64,000 nt of DNA from Hamadaea tsunoensis DSM 44101. Lineage in GTDB: Bacteria > Actinomycetota > Actinomycetes > Mycobacteriales > Micromonosporaceae. The stretch lies in NCBI RefSeq assembly GCF_000428945.1, contig NZ_AUAX01000014.1, positions 1 to 64,000 of the forward strand, given 5' to 3'. How positions within the stretch are numbered: the first letter of the stretch is position 1; every line of letters begins with the position of its first letter. Below are positions 57,232-64,000 of this stretch, one piece after another. Under the pieces are notes generated by a model that worked only from the letters and a program-made list of their open reading frames with translations, did not search any database and had not been told where the DNA came from. The translations under genes were made by a program, and so were the position numbers.

Positions 57232-57292
57232 CATATCCACGTAATCTTGGCCCATGATTCGGGTGGTAACCGTGATCCAAGCGGGATCATGA
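57232..57292. repeat. Palindromic repeat family B, copy 3
   Basis: Shares CACGTAATCTTGG with copy 2 and CCATGATTCGGGTGGT...TGATCCAA.CGGGATC with copy 1. The left arm is degraded. The right end contains the ATG (57289) proposed for the methyltransferase gene. Confidence 0.75.
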
Positions 57293-58347
57293 CGGGCACG
57301 ACACTGCCGGACGCGCAACAGCCGGACGCGCAACAGCCGGCGTGGTTCGGCGTACCCGTGGCGGACGAGCTCGTTCTGCGTACGCTGCCCGGGGCGGTCG
57401 ACTACCTCGCCGACTCGCTCAGCCGGCGACGGGGTGTGACGATCGTCAAGCGCCACCCGGACGCCGTCCGGATCTCGTGGGCCGGCCCCTTGGCCGAGCT
57501 GGCCGAGGACCGGTACTTCTCCAGCGCGGCGGTCCCCCTGCGGCCGGACAGCGAGATCCTGGCCGTCCTGGGCGAGACCACCTTCCGCGTCGGCGACATC
57601 GGGCCGGAGCGCTTCGAGCTGATCAAGGAGCTCGAAGACGGGCGCGGCTGGCGCAACGACCCCCGGGACTGGGAGGTCAACGTCGAGCGGCGCGGCGACG
57701 AGCTGGTCGCCGAGATCGGCGCGCTGCACACGACCCGCCGGTTCGGCCGGCTGGAACGGCTGCCCGCCTCGACCACGCCGGTGCTCGCTGCGGTGCTGAC
57801 CCGGCTGCTCAAGGTCGAGCCCGGCCAGACCGTGCTGGATCCCTTCTGCGGCGCGGGAACCAATCTCGTCTACGTACGCGCGATGACCGAGGCCGGTGCC
57901 GTCCTGGGTGGCGACCGGGACCGGCGGGCGTTGGCCGCGGCCCGCAAGAACGGCCGGTACGCGCTGTTCCAGGCGGACGCGGCGCGCCTGCCGTTCGCGG
58001 ACGGCTCGATCGACCGCGTGGTGGCCAATCTGCCCTTCGGCAAGCGGGTCGGCTCGCACCGGGGCAACGAGCAGCTCTACCCCGCGTTCCTCCGCGAGCT
58101 GGACCGGATCCTCGCCCCGAAGGCGCGGGCGGTCCTGCTCACGGAGGACAAGCGGCTGCTGCGTACATGGGCGCACCGGGTGCCGGGGTTGCGGCCGGTC
58201 AAGGAGGTCGTGCTGGCCTCCGGCGGCGCGCACCCCAGCGCCTTCGTCCTCACGAACCGGACGAACCGCCCGAGCTCGGCAGCGAACCGGGCGAAGCAGG
58301 GAACGGACCGGACGAGCCCGGGGCCGAACCCGGGGACGCGCCGCTGA
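57289..58347 (+). CDS. TRM11/UPF0020-type RNA methyltransferase
   Basis: A 352-residue SAM methyltransferase. After an N-terminal ~170-residue THUMP-like region comes motif I VLDPFCGAGTNLVYVRAM near residue 185, DADAARLPF-like acidic loop QADAARLPFADGSIDRVVAN, and the catalytic NLPFGKR (N-P-P-Y-type). These belong to enzymes that methylate guanine N2 in tRNA. The start is uncertain: ATG 57289 lies in repeat B and has no ribosome site; a 15-bp tandem (57306-57320, 57321-57335) follows. The C-terminal ~35 residues overlap DUF2207 by 98 bp. Confidence 0.82.
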   Translation: MTGTTLPDAQQPDAQQPAWFGVPVADELVLRTLPGAVDYLADSLSRRRGVTIVKRHPDAVRISWAGPLAELAEDRYFSSAAVPLRPDSEILAVLGETTFRVGDIGPERFELIKELEDGRGWRNDPRDWEVNVERRGDELVAEIGALHTTRRFGRLERLPASTTPVLAAVLTRLLKVEPGQTVLDPFCGAGTNLVYVRAMTEAGAVLGGDRDRRALAAARKNGRYALFQADAARLPFADGSIDRVVANLPFGKRVGSHRGNEQLYPAFLRELDRILAPKARAVLLTEDKRLLRTWAHRVPGLRPVKEVVLASGGAHPSAFVLTNRTNRPSSAANRAKQGTDRTSPGPNPGTRR

Positions 58348-60178
58348 GCCTGGTCGCCGCCGTCGCGAGCAGTTGCGGCAGCGCGTGCGCCTGGCCGGTC
58401 GCCCGGCCCATCAGCGTCACGATCACGATCATGTCGCCGACCTTCAGCGCGGCCCGGGGACCCTTCATGAAGGCGTCCAGGCCCGGGACGGGGTTGCCGC
58501 GCTGGTTCGCGCGCCAGGCCGTCCGCATGAACGCTCCCCCGCCCGCGTGCTGCAACAGCATCAGCGTCTTGCCGTCCGGACCGTCGTAGGTCACCGAGCC
58601 GAACGAGCCGAACTGGGGCAGGGCGGTCGCGCGTACGTCGGTGCCGAGGAAGGCCGCCACGTCCGCGGTGGTCAGCGGTTCGAGGATCGGCGTCCGCTGG
58701 GCGGGCACGACCGCCGGCTTGTCGAGTTCCTCGAAGGTGGACGGCCCGCTGCCCGTGTCGCCCGAGACGCCCCGTTCCACCACGGTCAGCTCGATCACGC
58801 GGCGGGTCCAGCGGCGTACCTTGATCCGGACCGTGTCGCCGGGGCGGCCGGCCAGACCGTTCGGTCGCGCGAACGCCGTCGTCCGGTCCTGGCCGTGGTC
58901 CAGCGCCAGGTAGGACCGGTCGGTCACGGCGCTGCCCAAGGTCGTCTTGGGCCAGTCCTCGACCCACAGGAGCTGACCGGTCAGCTCCCGCGGCGTGAGC
59001 AGGTCAATGAAGTTCCTGATCAACTTGTACGCGCAGAGCACGACCAGGAACCAGCCGAACGCCACGAGAACGTGCTCGCCGAGGTCGAACCACTTCAGCG
59101 CGGCCGGCTTCAGGTGCAGGGGTTCGGTGAGGACGGAACGGGGCTTCGTCGCGTACCGGATGAAGACGACGCCGAGCGCGAGCAGGACGACGCCGCGCTT
59201 GGTGATCCGCCAGCCGCGCTGGCCGTAGCGCGGCCAGAAGCGCGGGTAGCGGATCTTGACCCGGTGCCAGTCGCCGCCGAAGGAGGACCAGACCAGCCTG
59301 CGATTGCCGAGGCCCAGATCCAGGACGGCGCTGGTGATCCGGGTGGTGCCGAGGGCGGTGCCGTAGGAGAGGTAGCGGTCCCAGACGGCGACCGCGGCCG
59401 GCGGCAGCGCGGCGAACCCGTCGTCCCCCTTCAACCAGGCCCGTACGCCGAGCCAGCGCGCCGCGACCTCCCGCCCGAGCGGGGTGCCCTTCTCACCGGG
59501 ATAGCGACCGGCGACGGTGGACAGCGTGGCCCACACACCCAGGCACGGCAGGGCCGCACCCATGATCGATCCGGCGGTGCTGTGTTCACCGCTGTTGTCC
59601 GGATGCAGCACGAGGTAGTGGACGATCGCCCAGAAGACGCTGGCGGCCACGCCGAATCCCGCGAACGACAGCAGCGACACCACGGCCGGGCCGAACCGCT
59701 TGCGGGACAGGCCCCGCTTGCGGGCCTCGGCGACGACCGCGACCCGCAGCCGGCGGTTCCACGTGGCGGCCTCGCCCGCGTCCCGGAACGTCAGAGCGGT
59801 CACCGGGACCACCCCGCCGACCGCCAGCGCGCGTACGCGGTCCAGCACCTGCTGCTCGAACGGCAGCAAGGACTCGGACGGGGCGTCCGCACGCAGGTGG
59901 ATCGTGGTGTGCATCGGGTCGTCGGCGGGCTGGCGGAACTCCAGGTAGCCGCGGGCGGCCAGGTCGACGAGGGTCGACTCGGCGGCGTCCTCGGTCAGCT
60001 CCCAGCGGTTGACGAGCAGGCTCACCACCGCGGGCGGCTCCTCGCCCAGATCCTGGGTCGCCGGAGCGGCCCGGGGCGCGGTGGGCCGGGTGACCGCGCG
60101 GGCCACCCCGTACATGAGGTACCAGGCGAAGAACGCCGAGGCCGCGATCCCCGCGTCGAGCAGATGCCGGTTGATCAC
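58250..60178 (-). CDS. DUF2207-like membrane protein
   Basis: A 642-residue protein resembling the C-terminal part of DUF2207 proteins. An N-terminal TM helix is followed by a winged-helix-like domain (VSLLVNRWELTEDAAESTLV, then DLAARGYLEF), two TM helices near 185 and 215, and two more near 335 and 375, then a soluble tail. Role unknown; it is regularly paired with lemA. The GTG start shares one base with the lemA stop (TAGTG). The 3' end overlaps the methyltransferase gene by 98 bp. Confidence 0.8.
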   Translation of the reverse strand: MINRHLLDAGIAASAFFAWYLMYGVARAVTRPTAPRAAPATQDLGEEPPAVVSLLVNRWELTEDAAESTLVDLAARGYLEFRQPADDPMHTTIHLRADAPSESLLPFEQQVLDRVRALAVGGVVPVTALTFRDAGEAATWNRRLRVAVVAEARKRGLSRKRFGPAVVSLLSFAGFGVAASVFWAIVHYLVLHPDNSGEHSTAGSIMGAALPCLGVWATLSTVAGRYPGEKGTPLGREVAARWLGVRAWLKGDDGFAALPPAAVAVWDRYLSYGTALGTTRITSAVLDLGLGNRRLVWSSFGGDWHRVKIRYPRFWPRYGQRGWRITKRGVVLLALGVVFIRYATKPRSVLTEPLHLKPAALKWFDLGEHVLVAFGWFLVVLCAYKLIRNFIDLLTPRELTGQLLWVEDWPKTTLGSAVTDRSYLALDHGQDRTTAFARPNGLAGRPGDTVRIKVRRWTRRVIELTVVERGVSGDTGSGPSTFEELDKPAVVPAQRTPILEPLTTADVAAFLGTDVRATALPQFGSFGSVTYDGPDGKTLMLLQHAGGGAFMRTAWRANQRGNPVPGLDAFMKGPRAALKVGDMIVIVTLMGRATGQAHALPQLLATAATRLSGASPGSAPGSSGPFPASPGSLPSSGGSSGS

Positions 60179-60753
60179 TAGAACCGGACCTGGACGGGGC
60201 CCCGCTCGCCGCCGGCCGCCTCGAAGTACTGCTCGGCCTTGAACCCGGTCACCCCGGCGACGAAGTTGCTCGGCAGCGTCTGGACGGTGTTGTTGATCGT
60301 CTGCACGGCGCTGTTGTAGAACTGCCGCGCGTAGGCCACCTTGTCCTCGGTGGCGGCCAGCTCCCGCTGCAACTGCGCGAAGTTCTGGTTCGCCTTCAGA
60401 TCCGGGTACGCCTCCCCCAGCGCGATCAGCCGGCCGAGCGACGCGGTCAGCGTGTTCTCCGCTTCCGCGCGCCCGGCCACGTCCCGGGACTGAGCCGCGA
60501 TCGCGTTCGTACGCGCCGCGGTCACGGCCTCCAGAGTGGACGCTTCGTGCCGCGCGTACCCCTTGACGGTCTCGACGAGGTTGGGGATGAGGTCGTAGCG
60601 CCGCTTCAGCTGCACGTCGGTCTGCGCCCAGGCGGCACGGACCTGGTTGCGCTGGCGGACGAGCTTGTTGAACGTCGCCGTGAACCAGACGAGCAGGAGA
60701 ACGACGAGGACGCCCACGACGACGAGGGCGATGAGGCCGGGCGAGATCGACAC
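60178..60753 (-). CDS. lemA: LemA family protein
   Basis: A 191-residue protein with one N-terminal TM helix (PGLIALVVVGVLVVLLLVWF) and the helical LemA domain: NKLVRQRNQVRAAWAQTDVQ, then LKRRYDLIPNLVETVKGYA and ARQFYNSAVQTINNTVQTLP. Structures show a four-helix bundle outside the membrane; the role is unclear. GTG 60753 is chosen over the upstream ATG because GGAAGG lies before it and the TM helix then starts in the usual place. Confidence 0.93.
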   Translation of the reverse strand: MSISPGLIALVVVGVLVVLLLVWFTATFNKLVRQRNQVRAAWAQTDVQLKRRYDLIPNLVETVKGYARHEASTLEAVTAARTNAIAAQSRDVAGRAEAENTLTASLGRLIALGEAYPDLKANQNFAQLQRELAATEDKVAYARQFYNSAVQTINNTVQTLPSNFVAGVTGFKAEQYFEAAGGERGPVQVRF

Positions 60754-60913
60754 GAGGGTGGCCTTCCGGGGTGGGGGTTCATATTGCGCACCATGGTGGG
60801 TCCGGCACGCAAGCAAACTGCCGATGAACGACAGGTGTTTCCGGTGAAGTGTTCGTCACCGCTTTGCGTAGTAGTCACTTCCCGTTGCGCCCGGTTGGAG
60901 AGATTGCCTGTTC

Positions 60914-62614
60914 ATGGGACATGGACACCCTCACCACCATCACGATCACGACCACTTGATCTCGGGCGGGGACCTGCCGGCCGCGCTCGACCTCAGCATC
61001 CCGGACGGCGAACTGTCCTCCTCGGACACCAGCCGGCGTACCTTCCTGCGGGGCGCGGGCCTGCTCGGGGCGGGTGCGGCCGTCGGCGGCCTGCTCGGCA
61101 CCCCGGCGTTCGCGCACGACGGGCGCGACTCCGACGAGAGCGCGGCCGAGTTCAACGCCCACGAGGGCCACAACGGCGACCTCGCCTGGCTCGCCGGCGA
61201 CCACCACATCCACACCCAGCACAGCAGCGACGGCCAGTACCGCGTGATCGACCACGTGCGGCACGCGAACATCTACGGCCTGGACTGGATGGTCATCACC
61301 GACCACGGCAGCGTCGCGCACGCCAAGATCGGTGTCGACATCGTCAACCCCGACATCGTGGCCGCCCGCAAGGCGGTCAAGGACACCCTGGTCTTCCAGG
61401 GCCTGGAGTGGAACATCCCGGCCGCCGAGCACGGCACGGTCTTCGTCCACCCCGGCAAGAACGAGGTCGCGGTCCTCAAGGAGTTCGAGAACGCCTTCGA
61501 CGGCGTGGTCACCAGCACCACCGGCCAGACCGCCGCCAACGAGGCGGTCGCCATCGCCGGCCTGAACTTCCTGGCCGACGCGGTGAAGGCCCGGCGCGTA
61601 CAGGACGCCGTGTTCTTCGCCAACCACCCGGCCCGCAAGGGTCTGGACTCGCCGCACGAGATCCGCAACTGGCGCGACGCCCAGCCGGAGATCGCGCTCG
61701 GCTTCGAGGGCGCCCCCGGCCACCAGGCCGCGGGCATCCCGGCGGGCAAGGGGGCGGGCTCCGGCCGCGGCTTCTACGACAACTCGCCGTCGTCCTCGTC
61801 GTTCGCCGCCTACCCGCTGGAGAGCTACCGGACCTGGGGCGGCTTCGACTGGATGACCGCCACCGTCGGCGGCCTGTGGGACAGCCTCCTGGCCGAGGGC
61901 AAGCCGTGGTGGATCACCGCCAACTCGGACTCGCACACGATCTACGGCGACACCTCGATCAACGGCGGCGGCGACTTCAACGCCCAGGGTCGCTACAACG
62001 ACCCGGTGTACGCCGGCCCCACGATCCTGACCAACGGCGACTTCTGGCCGGGCTACTACTCGAAGACGCACGTCGGCGCGACCAGCCGCTCGTACGCCGC
62101 CGTCATGGACGGGCTGCGCGCGGGCAGGGTCTGGGTCGACCACGGCGGCCTGCTCGACGGCCTGGACGTCCGCGTCGGCTCCGCGACCCTCGGCGGCACG
62201 TACGCCGTCCGCAAGGGCCGCGACGTCACGGTCACCGTCAAGGTCAAGCCGGCCGCCGGCCCCAACTGGGCGCAGTTCCTGCCCAAGCTGGCCCGCGTCG
62301 ACCTGATCGCCGGCGACGTCACCGGCCCGGTGGCCGACAAGGACGTGTTCGCCACGCCGCGTACGAAGGTCGTGAAGCAGTTCGACGTCTCCGGGTCGAC
62401 CGGCGTCGTCACCCTCACGTACACGTTCCCGGACGTGATCAACCCGTTCTACATCCGCGTGCGCGGAACCGACGGGAACCGCTCGGCGGTCGGCATCAAC
62501 GGCGCGGCGGTCGACCCGGCCGGACCGGCGATGGACGTCCTCGGCGACGCCGACCCGTGGAAGGACCTCTGGTTCTACTCGAACCCGATCTGGGTTCTCC
62601 CGCTGGGCCGCTGA
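60914..62614 (+). CDS. Tat-exported CehA/McbA-type PHP metallohydrolase
   Basis: A 566-residue exported enzyme. It starts MGHGHPHHHHDHDHL, then a Tat signal SRRTFLRG followed by a hydrophobic stretch ending AFA. The PHP metal sites are DHHIHTQHSSDG, VITDHGS, and ANHPARKG and NSDSHTIYGD later. Relatives CehA and McbA hydrolyse carbamates; others are phosphoesterases. The His-rich N-terminus lies before the Tat motif, so it would be removed with the signal; its role is unclear. The C-terminal ~140 residues are beta-rich. Confidence 0.87.
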   Translation: MGHGHPHHHHDHDHLISGGDLPAALDLSIPDGELSSSDTSRRTFLRGAGLLGAGAAVGGLLGTPAFAHDGRDSDESAAEFNAHEGHNGDLAWLAGDHHIHTQHSSDGQYRVIDHVRHANIYGLDWMVITDHGSVAHAKIGVDIVNPDIVAARKAVKDTLVFQGLEWNIPAAEHGTVFVHPGKNEVAVLKEFENAFDGVVTSTTGQTAANEAVAIAGLNFLADAVKARRVQDAVFFANHPARKGLDSPHEIRNWRDAQPEIALGFEGAPGHQAAGIPAGKGAGSGRGFYDNSPSSSSFAAYPLESYRTWGGFDWMTATVGGLWDSLLAEGKPWWITANSDSHTIYGDTSINGGGDFNAQGRYNDPVYAGPTILTNGDFWPGYYSKTHVGATSRSYAAVMDGLRAGRVWVDHGGLLDGLDVRVGSATLGGTYAVRKGRDVTVTVKVKPAAGPNWAQFLPKLARVDLIAGDVTGPVADKDVFATPRTKVVKQFDVSGSTGVVTLTYTFPDVINPFYIRVRGTDGNRSAVGINGAAVDPAGPAMDVLGDADPWKDLWFYSNPIWVLPLGR

Positions 62615-62627
62615 CCGGGACCATTCG

Positions 62628-63122
62628 ATGATCACGGGTCTCGATCTGGGACACGCGAACGTCACGGAGGCCGAGCACTGGCTGCGGGAGACCGCGGCCG
62701 GGCTCGGCCCCTCCGGGGACGTCTTCGCCTGCACTCATCTCATCCACGGCGAGGGCGCCCGGGTGGCGCTCAGCGTCTCCTTCCCCGTCGCCCTCCCGTC
62801 TCTCGACGATGCCGTCGCCGCCCGGGTGGCGGAGCTGCACGCGTCCGGCCGTGGCGGGCGGGCGGTGCTCTATCCCGGGATGTCCTCGCTCATCGGCACC
62901 CTCCCGGTGGGTGAGCTGCTGTCCCTCAGCGCCATCGAGGCGGTCCGGGTGATCGGCGGCAGTTCGCCCACGCCTTCTCCCGAGACGTTGCTGGAGACGC
63001 GGGACTTCGTCCGTCCACAGTGGGAGGACGGGCGGCTGGTCCTGGTGGCGATGCCCGCCCCCGGGGGACGGCTGATGCCGTTCGAGGTGCCCAACCCGAC
63101 CCCCTGCTGCGCCTTCCACTGA
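62628..63122 (+). CDS. Hypothetical protein
   Basis: I do not recognise this 164-residue protein. It starts 14 bp after the CehA-like stop, so it is probably co-transcribed. It is not obviously exported. It has a single Cys near residue 35 (VFACTHLIHGEG) and ends NPTPCCAFH, a C-terminal Cys-Cys-x2-His that might bind metal or be a thiol site. Confidence 0.65.
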   Translation: MITGLDLGHANVTEAEHWLRETAAGLGPSGDVFACTHLIHGEGARVALSVSFPVALPSLDDAVAARVAELHASGRGGRAVLYPGMSSLIGTLPVGELLSLSAIEAVRVIGGSSPTPSPETLLETRDFVRPQWEDGRLVLVAMPAPGGRLMPFEVPNPTPCCAFH

Positions 63123-63147
63123 TCTCTCGACTTCTTCATCCCGCCGG

Positions 63148-63174
63148 CTTCGCCGTTTCCCGGGGACGGCGAAG
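63148..63174 (+). terminator. Terminator after the CehA-like unit
   Basis: CTTCGCCGT (63148-63156) and ACGGCGAAG (63166-63174) pair perfectly over 9 bp. Confidence 0.6.
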
Positions 63175-63222
63175 AGCGGGGCGGCAACCGGGAATTTCCC
63201 AGGTCAGATGCGCCGCACCCGC

Positions 63223-63250
63223 TTGACATAGCCAGGGTAGCCTAACCTAA
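63223..63250 (+). promoter_or_regulatory. IdeR/DtxR iron box overlapping a promoter
   Basis: Positions 63232-63250 match 16 of 19 bases of the DtxR/IdeR/DmdR consensus TTAGGTTAGSCTAACCTAA. A perfect -35 TTGACA lies at 63223-63228 and the box covers the spacer and probable -10. Iron-loaded repressor would block transcription of the ABC gene. Confidence 0.8.
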
Positions 63251-63260
63251 TCTCGCAGGC

Positions 63261-64000
63261 ATGTCGCCCAGTACCCCTGCGGCGGCCGGACTGCTCGGTT
63301 CGGGTCTGCACCTCGGCTATCACGGCACCCCCGTGGTCGTGGACGCCTCGATCGAGCTGGCGCCGGCCCAGGTGACCGCACTCGTCGGCCCCAACGGCAG
63401 TGGCAAGTCCACGCTGCTGCGTACGCTCGCCCGGCTGCACAAGCCGTCGGCGGGTGACGTCCGGTTCGCCGACGGATCCCCGGCCTTGACGCTCAGCTCG
63501 ACGGAGTTCGCCCGGCGGGTGACCCTGCTGGCCCAGAGCCGACCCGTCCCCACCGGCGTACGCGTTCGCGATGTGGTCGCGTACGGGCGGCATCCGTACC
63601 GGGGCCGCTGGCGTGATTCCGATGTGGACGGTACGCGGGCCGTCGCACACGCCATGGCGGTGACCGGCACGGCCGGGCTGGCCGAGCGGTGCGTCGACGA
63701 GCTGTCCGGCGGTGAGCTGCAACGGGTCTGGCTCGCCACGTGCCTGGCCCAGGACACCGGCGTCCTGCTGCTGGACGAGCCCACCACCTATCTCGATCTG
63801 CGCTACCAGGTCGAGATCCTGGACCTCACCCGGGAACTGGCCGACGACCACGGTGTCGCGGTCGGGGTCGTCCTGCACGACCTCGACCAGGCCGCCCACA
63901 TCGCCGACACCGTGGTGCTGCTGGATTCCGGCCGCGTACGCGCGCACGGCACGCCCGCCGAGGTGCTGACCGAGGAACTGCTGACCGAGGTCTACGGGCT
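63261..64000 (+). CDS. Ferric siderophore ABC transporter ATP-binding protein (FecE/FhuC type), cut by the window end
   Basis: 246 codons from ATG 63261 with no stop before the window ends. Walker A ALVGPNGSGKSTLLRTLARL is near residue 40, signature ELSGGELQRVWLATCLAQD near 150, Walker B VLLLDEPTTYLDLRYQVEIL near 170, and the switch His in VVLHDLDQAAHIADTV. YGRHPYRGRW is typical of the iron-siderophore/cobalamin (FhuC/FecE/BtuD) group. The iron box upstream supports siderophore-iron uptake; permeases should follow beyond the window. The message may be leaderless, as the -10 is only about 10 nt from the ATG. Confidence 0.93.
   Translation, partial: MSPSTPAAAGLLGSGLHLGYHGTPVVVDASIELAPAQVTALVGPNGSGKSTLLRTLARLHKPSAGDVRFADGSPALTLSSTEFARRVTLLAQSRPVPTGVRVRDVVAYGRHPYRGRWRDSDVDGTRAVAHAMAVTGTAGLAERCVDELSGGELQRVWLATCLAQDTGVLLLDEPTTYLDLRYQVEILDLTRELADDHGVAVGVVLHDLDQAAHIADTVVLLDSGRVRAHGTPAEVLTEELLTEVYG

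Noticed and set aside
57172-57288. Upstream extension of the methyltransferase gene
   Set aside because: It would translate the terminator region and repeat B copy 3; the domain begins well after 57289.

Overview
The window is very GC-rich, uses many GTG starts, and has a gene order typical of a filamentous actinobacterium. The protein set (DUF2469 next to rnhB, a DivIVA-repeat protein coupled to rlmN, a SepIVA-like coiled-coil protein, DUF2631, a GlnR-type site before amtB) and the abundance of CGTAC/GTACG words point to Micromonosporaceae, perhaps an Actinoplanes-like genus. This assignment is an inference from gene content, not a database match.

Most of the window is conserved chromosomal backbone, largely on the minus strand. 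From left to right: an accessory edge (GNAT acetyltransferase, MMPL exporter with divergent TetR regulator, an MBL-Rieske oxygenase-like protein); the rpsB-tsf-pyrH-frr-cdsA-rlmN-DivIVA-like operon (12750 down to 5937); yraN-comM-dprA on the plus strand; the rpsP-khpA-rimM-trmD-rplS-lepB-lepB-aminotransferase cluster and the nudix-rnhB-DUF2469 cluster; proS and an amidohydrolase; the nitrogen-control group amtB-glnB-glnD followed by ffh; ftsY and smc; yceD-rpmF-plsX-rnc-mutM; rsmD-coaD and a SepIVA-like gene; a LPXTG surface protein; recG with a FakA-like gene; rpmB; and a right-hand accessory edge (RNA methyltransferase, lemA-DUF2207, Tat-exported CehA-type metallohydrolase, and the start of a ferric-siderophore ABC transporter under an IdeR-type iron box).

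Together these cover translation (ribosomal proteins S2, S16, L19, L28, L32; EF-Ts; RRF; ProRS; rRNA/tRNA modification), SRP-dependent export (Ffh, FtsY, two signal peptidases), phospholipid synthesis (PlsX, CdsA, FakA-like), DNA maintenance (Smc, RecG, MutM, RNase HII, DprA, ComM), division and polar growth proteins, and PII nitrogen signalling.

The least explained material is non-coding. A repeat of about 180 bp with a 65-bp core identical in all copies occurs three times. Two copies face each other at 52048-52847 as long terminal inverted repeats around a core that carries seven copies of a roughly 25-bp motif; the third sits at the left edge beside a different small repeat array and may be half of a second such element. 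A second, unrelated palindromic family occurs at 31506-31614, 42842-42917 and 57232-57292. The MMPL/TetR intergenic region carries six tandem 18-bp operator-like units. A decayed DUF5925-type ATPase pseudogene lies between ftsY and smc.
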